A stretch of DNA of 22,333 bases. It comes from an uncultured Treponema sp. GTDB taxonomy: Bacteria; Spirochaetota; Spirochaetia; Treponematales; Treponemataceae. The stretch's first letter is position 1; each line of letters opens with the position of its first letter. Below, one piece after another: positions 21,630 to 22,333 of this stretch. Below the pieces are notes generated by a model, which had not been told where the DNA came from, made no database searches, and saw only the letters and a list, made by a program, of their open reading frames with translations. The stretch lies in contig CAJOQA010000144.1 of the NCBI GenBank assembly GCA_905236465.1, positions 1 through 22,333 on the forward strand. Reading direction: 5' to 3'. The position numbers were made by a program, and so were the translations under genes.

Positions 21630-22319
21630 ATGACAAAACAAGAACTTTCCAAGATGATTGACCAGACGTTGCTTTCTGCAACTGCGACAAAAGAACAGGT
21701 TGAAGCATTTTGCAAGGAGGCTGCTACCTATGGTTTTGCTTCCGTTTGCATTAACCCTGTGTATGTAAAGCTTGCAGCTACCCTTCTGAAGGGGACTGGA
21801 GTAAAGACCTGTACTGTTATAGACTTTCCTTTAGGAGCGTCTACTGCAGAGAATAAGTGTGCCCAAGCAGCCATTGCTATAGCAGATGGTGCCCAGGAAC
21901 TAGACTTTGTGGTTTCACTGGGGCTTGTAAAGGCTCACGATTGGGATGCTTTGCAAAAAGAACTTTCCCTCATTGCCCAAAAGGTGGGGAAATCTGCCCT
22001 TTCCAAACTAATTATCGAGACTTGCTACCTGACAGATGAAGAAATCGTTGAATCCTGTAAGTGCGCAAAAAGTGCAGGATTTGATTTTGTTAAGACATCA
22101 ACAGGTTTTGCTATTCAAAAGGATTCAGATGGCCGCTTAAAGGCAAATGGAGCTAATACCCACGCAGTTTCGCTTATGAGGCAAACTGTAGGAGAGCAAA
22201 TGGGGGTTAAGGCTTCTGGAGGAATCCATTCTACCCAAGAAGCCCTTGATTTAATTGCTGCTGGTGCTAGCCGACTCGGAGCCTCTGCTGGAGTGCAGAT
22301 AGTCAATGGCTTAAATTAA
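21630..22319 (+). CDS. deoC: Deoxyribose-phosphate aldolase
   Basis: A 229-residue TIM-barrel class I aldolase of normal length. Lys155 in FVKTSTGF forms the Schiff base; Lys194 in VKASGGI and Asp92 in ELDFV are the usual proton-relay residues. It splits 2-deoxyribose 5-phosphate into glyceraldehyde 3-phosphate and acetaldehyde, in deoxynucleoside salvage. The N terminus (MTKQELSKMIDQTLL) matches the family, so the ATG at 21630 is sound even without a ribosome site. It follows mtaB after 20 nt but seems to have its own promoter. The gene is complete, ending 14 nt before the window edge. Confidence 0.96.
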   Translation: MTKQELSKMIDQTLLSATATKEQVEAFCKEAATYGFASVCINPVYVKLAATLLKGTGVKTCTVIDFPLGASTAENKCAQAAIAIADGAQELDFVVSLGLVKAHDWDALQKELSLIAQKVGKSALSKLIIETCYLTDEEIVESCKCAKSAGFDFVKTSTGFAIQKDSDGRLKANGANTHAVSLMRQTVGEQMGVKASGGIHSTQEALDLIAAGASRLGASAGVQIVNGLN

Positions 22320-22333
22320 AGTGTAAATAATCT

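Overview
The window looks like chromosomal DNA of a moderately AT-rich bacterium. The closest match from my recall of protein families and gene order is a treponeme-like spirochaete (rpsT, HU and lnt next to each other, a bactofilin, a huge SpoIIE-type sensor phosphatase, a DUF4912/GH57 pair). This is an inference; no database was searched. I see no rRNA, tRNA, IS element or CRISPR array.

Left end (1-2030, minus strand). A fragment of a short-chain dehydrogenase runs off the left edge. It is followed by the 3' end of a two-gene operon, a NifU-like Fe-S scaffold protein and a GGGtGRT-family protein, with a near-consensus promoter and an intrinsic terminator. By hand count GC falls from about 62-67% in positions 1-120 and 301-420 to about 41% in 601-720. 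The change lies inside the otherwise intact GGGtGRT gene, so the left end may be foreign, recombinant or a chimeric join.

Sensor operon (2033-11867, minus strand). In transcription order it holds a DUF4912 protein with a Rho_N-like head, a GH57/DUF1957 branching-enzyme homologue that has lost its catalytic residues, a 945-residue exported helical/TPR-like protein, and a 1554-residue membrane phosphatase. The phosphatase has a beta-propeller-like periplasmic region, a second periplasmic sensor loop, HAMP and a PP2C/SpoIIE domain. The last two genes overlap by 4 nt (GTGA). I read the four genes as one signalling unit of unknown output, and it is the most interesting part of the window.

Middle (12050-16580). 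A DEAD-box RNA helicase is followed 17 nt later by a YbiT-type ABC-F ATPase whose second nucleotide site is destroyed. Convergent to them is a small acidic protein with a UBA-like sequence pattern plus an S66 LD-carboxypeptidase-type serine peptidase.

Right end (16749-22319, plus strand). rpsT starts with TTG and has its own promoter and terminator. A tight series follows: HU-like protein, apolipoprotein N-acyltransferase, bactofilin, exported TPR protein and an MtaB-type tRNA methylthiotransferase, with overlaps or gaps of a few bases. deoC comes last; its own promoter seems to start transcription at the ATG, so its mRNA may be leaderless. The same holds nearly for the DUF4912 gene.
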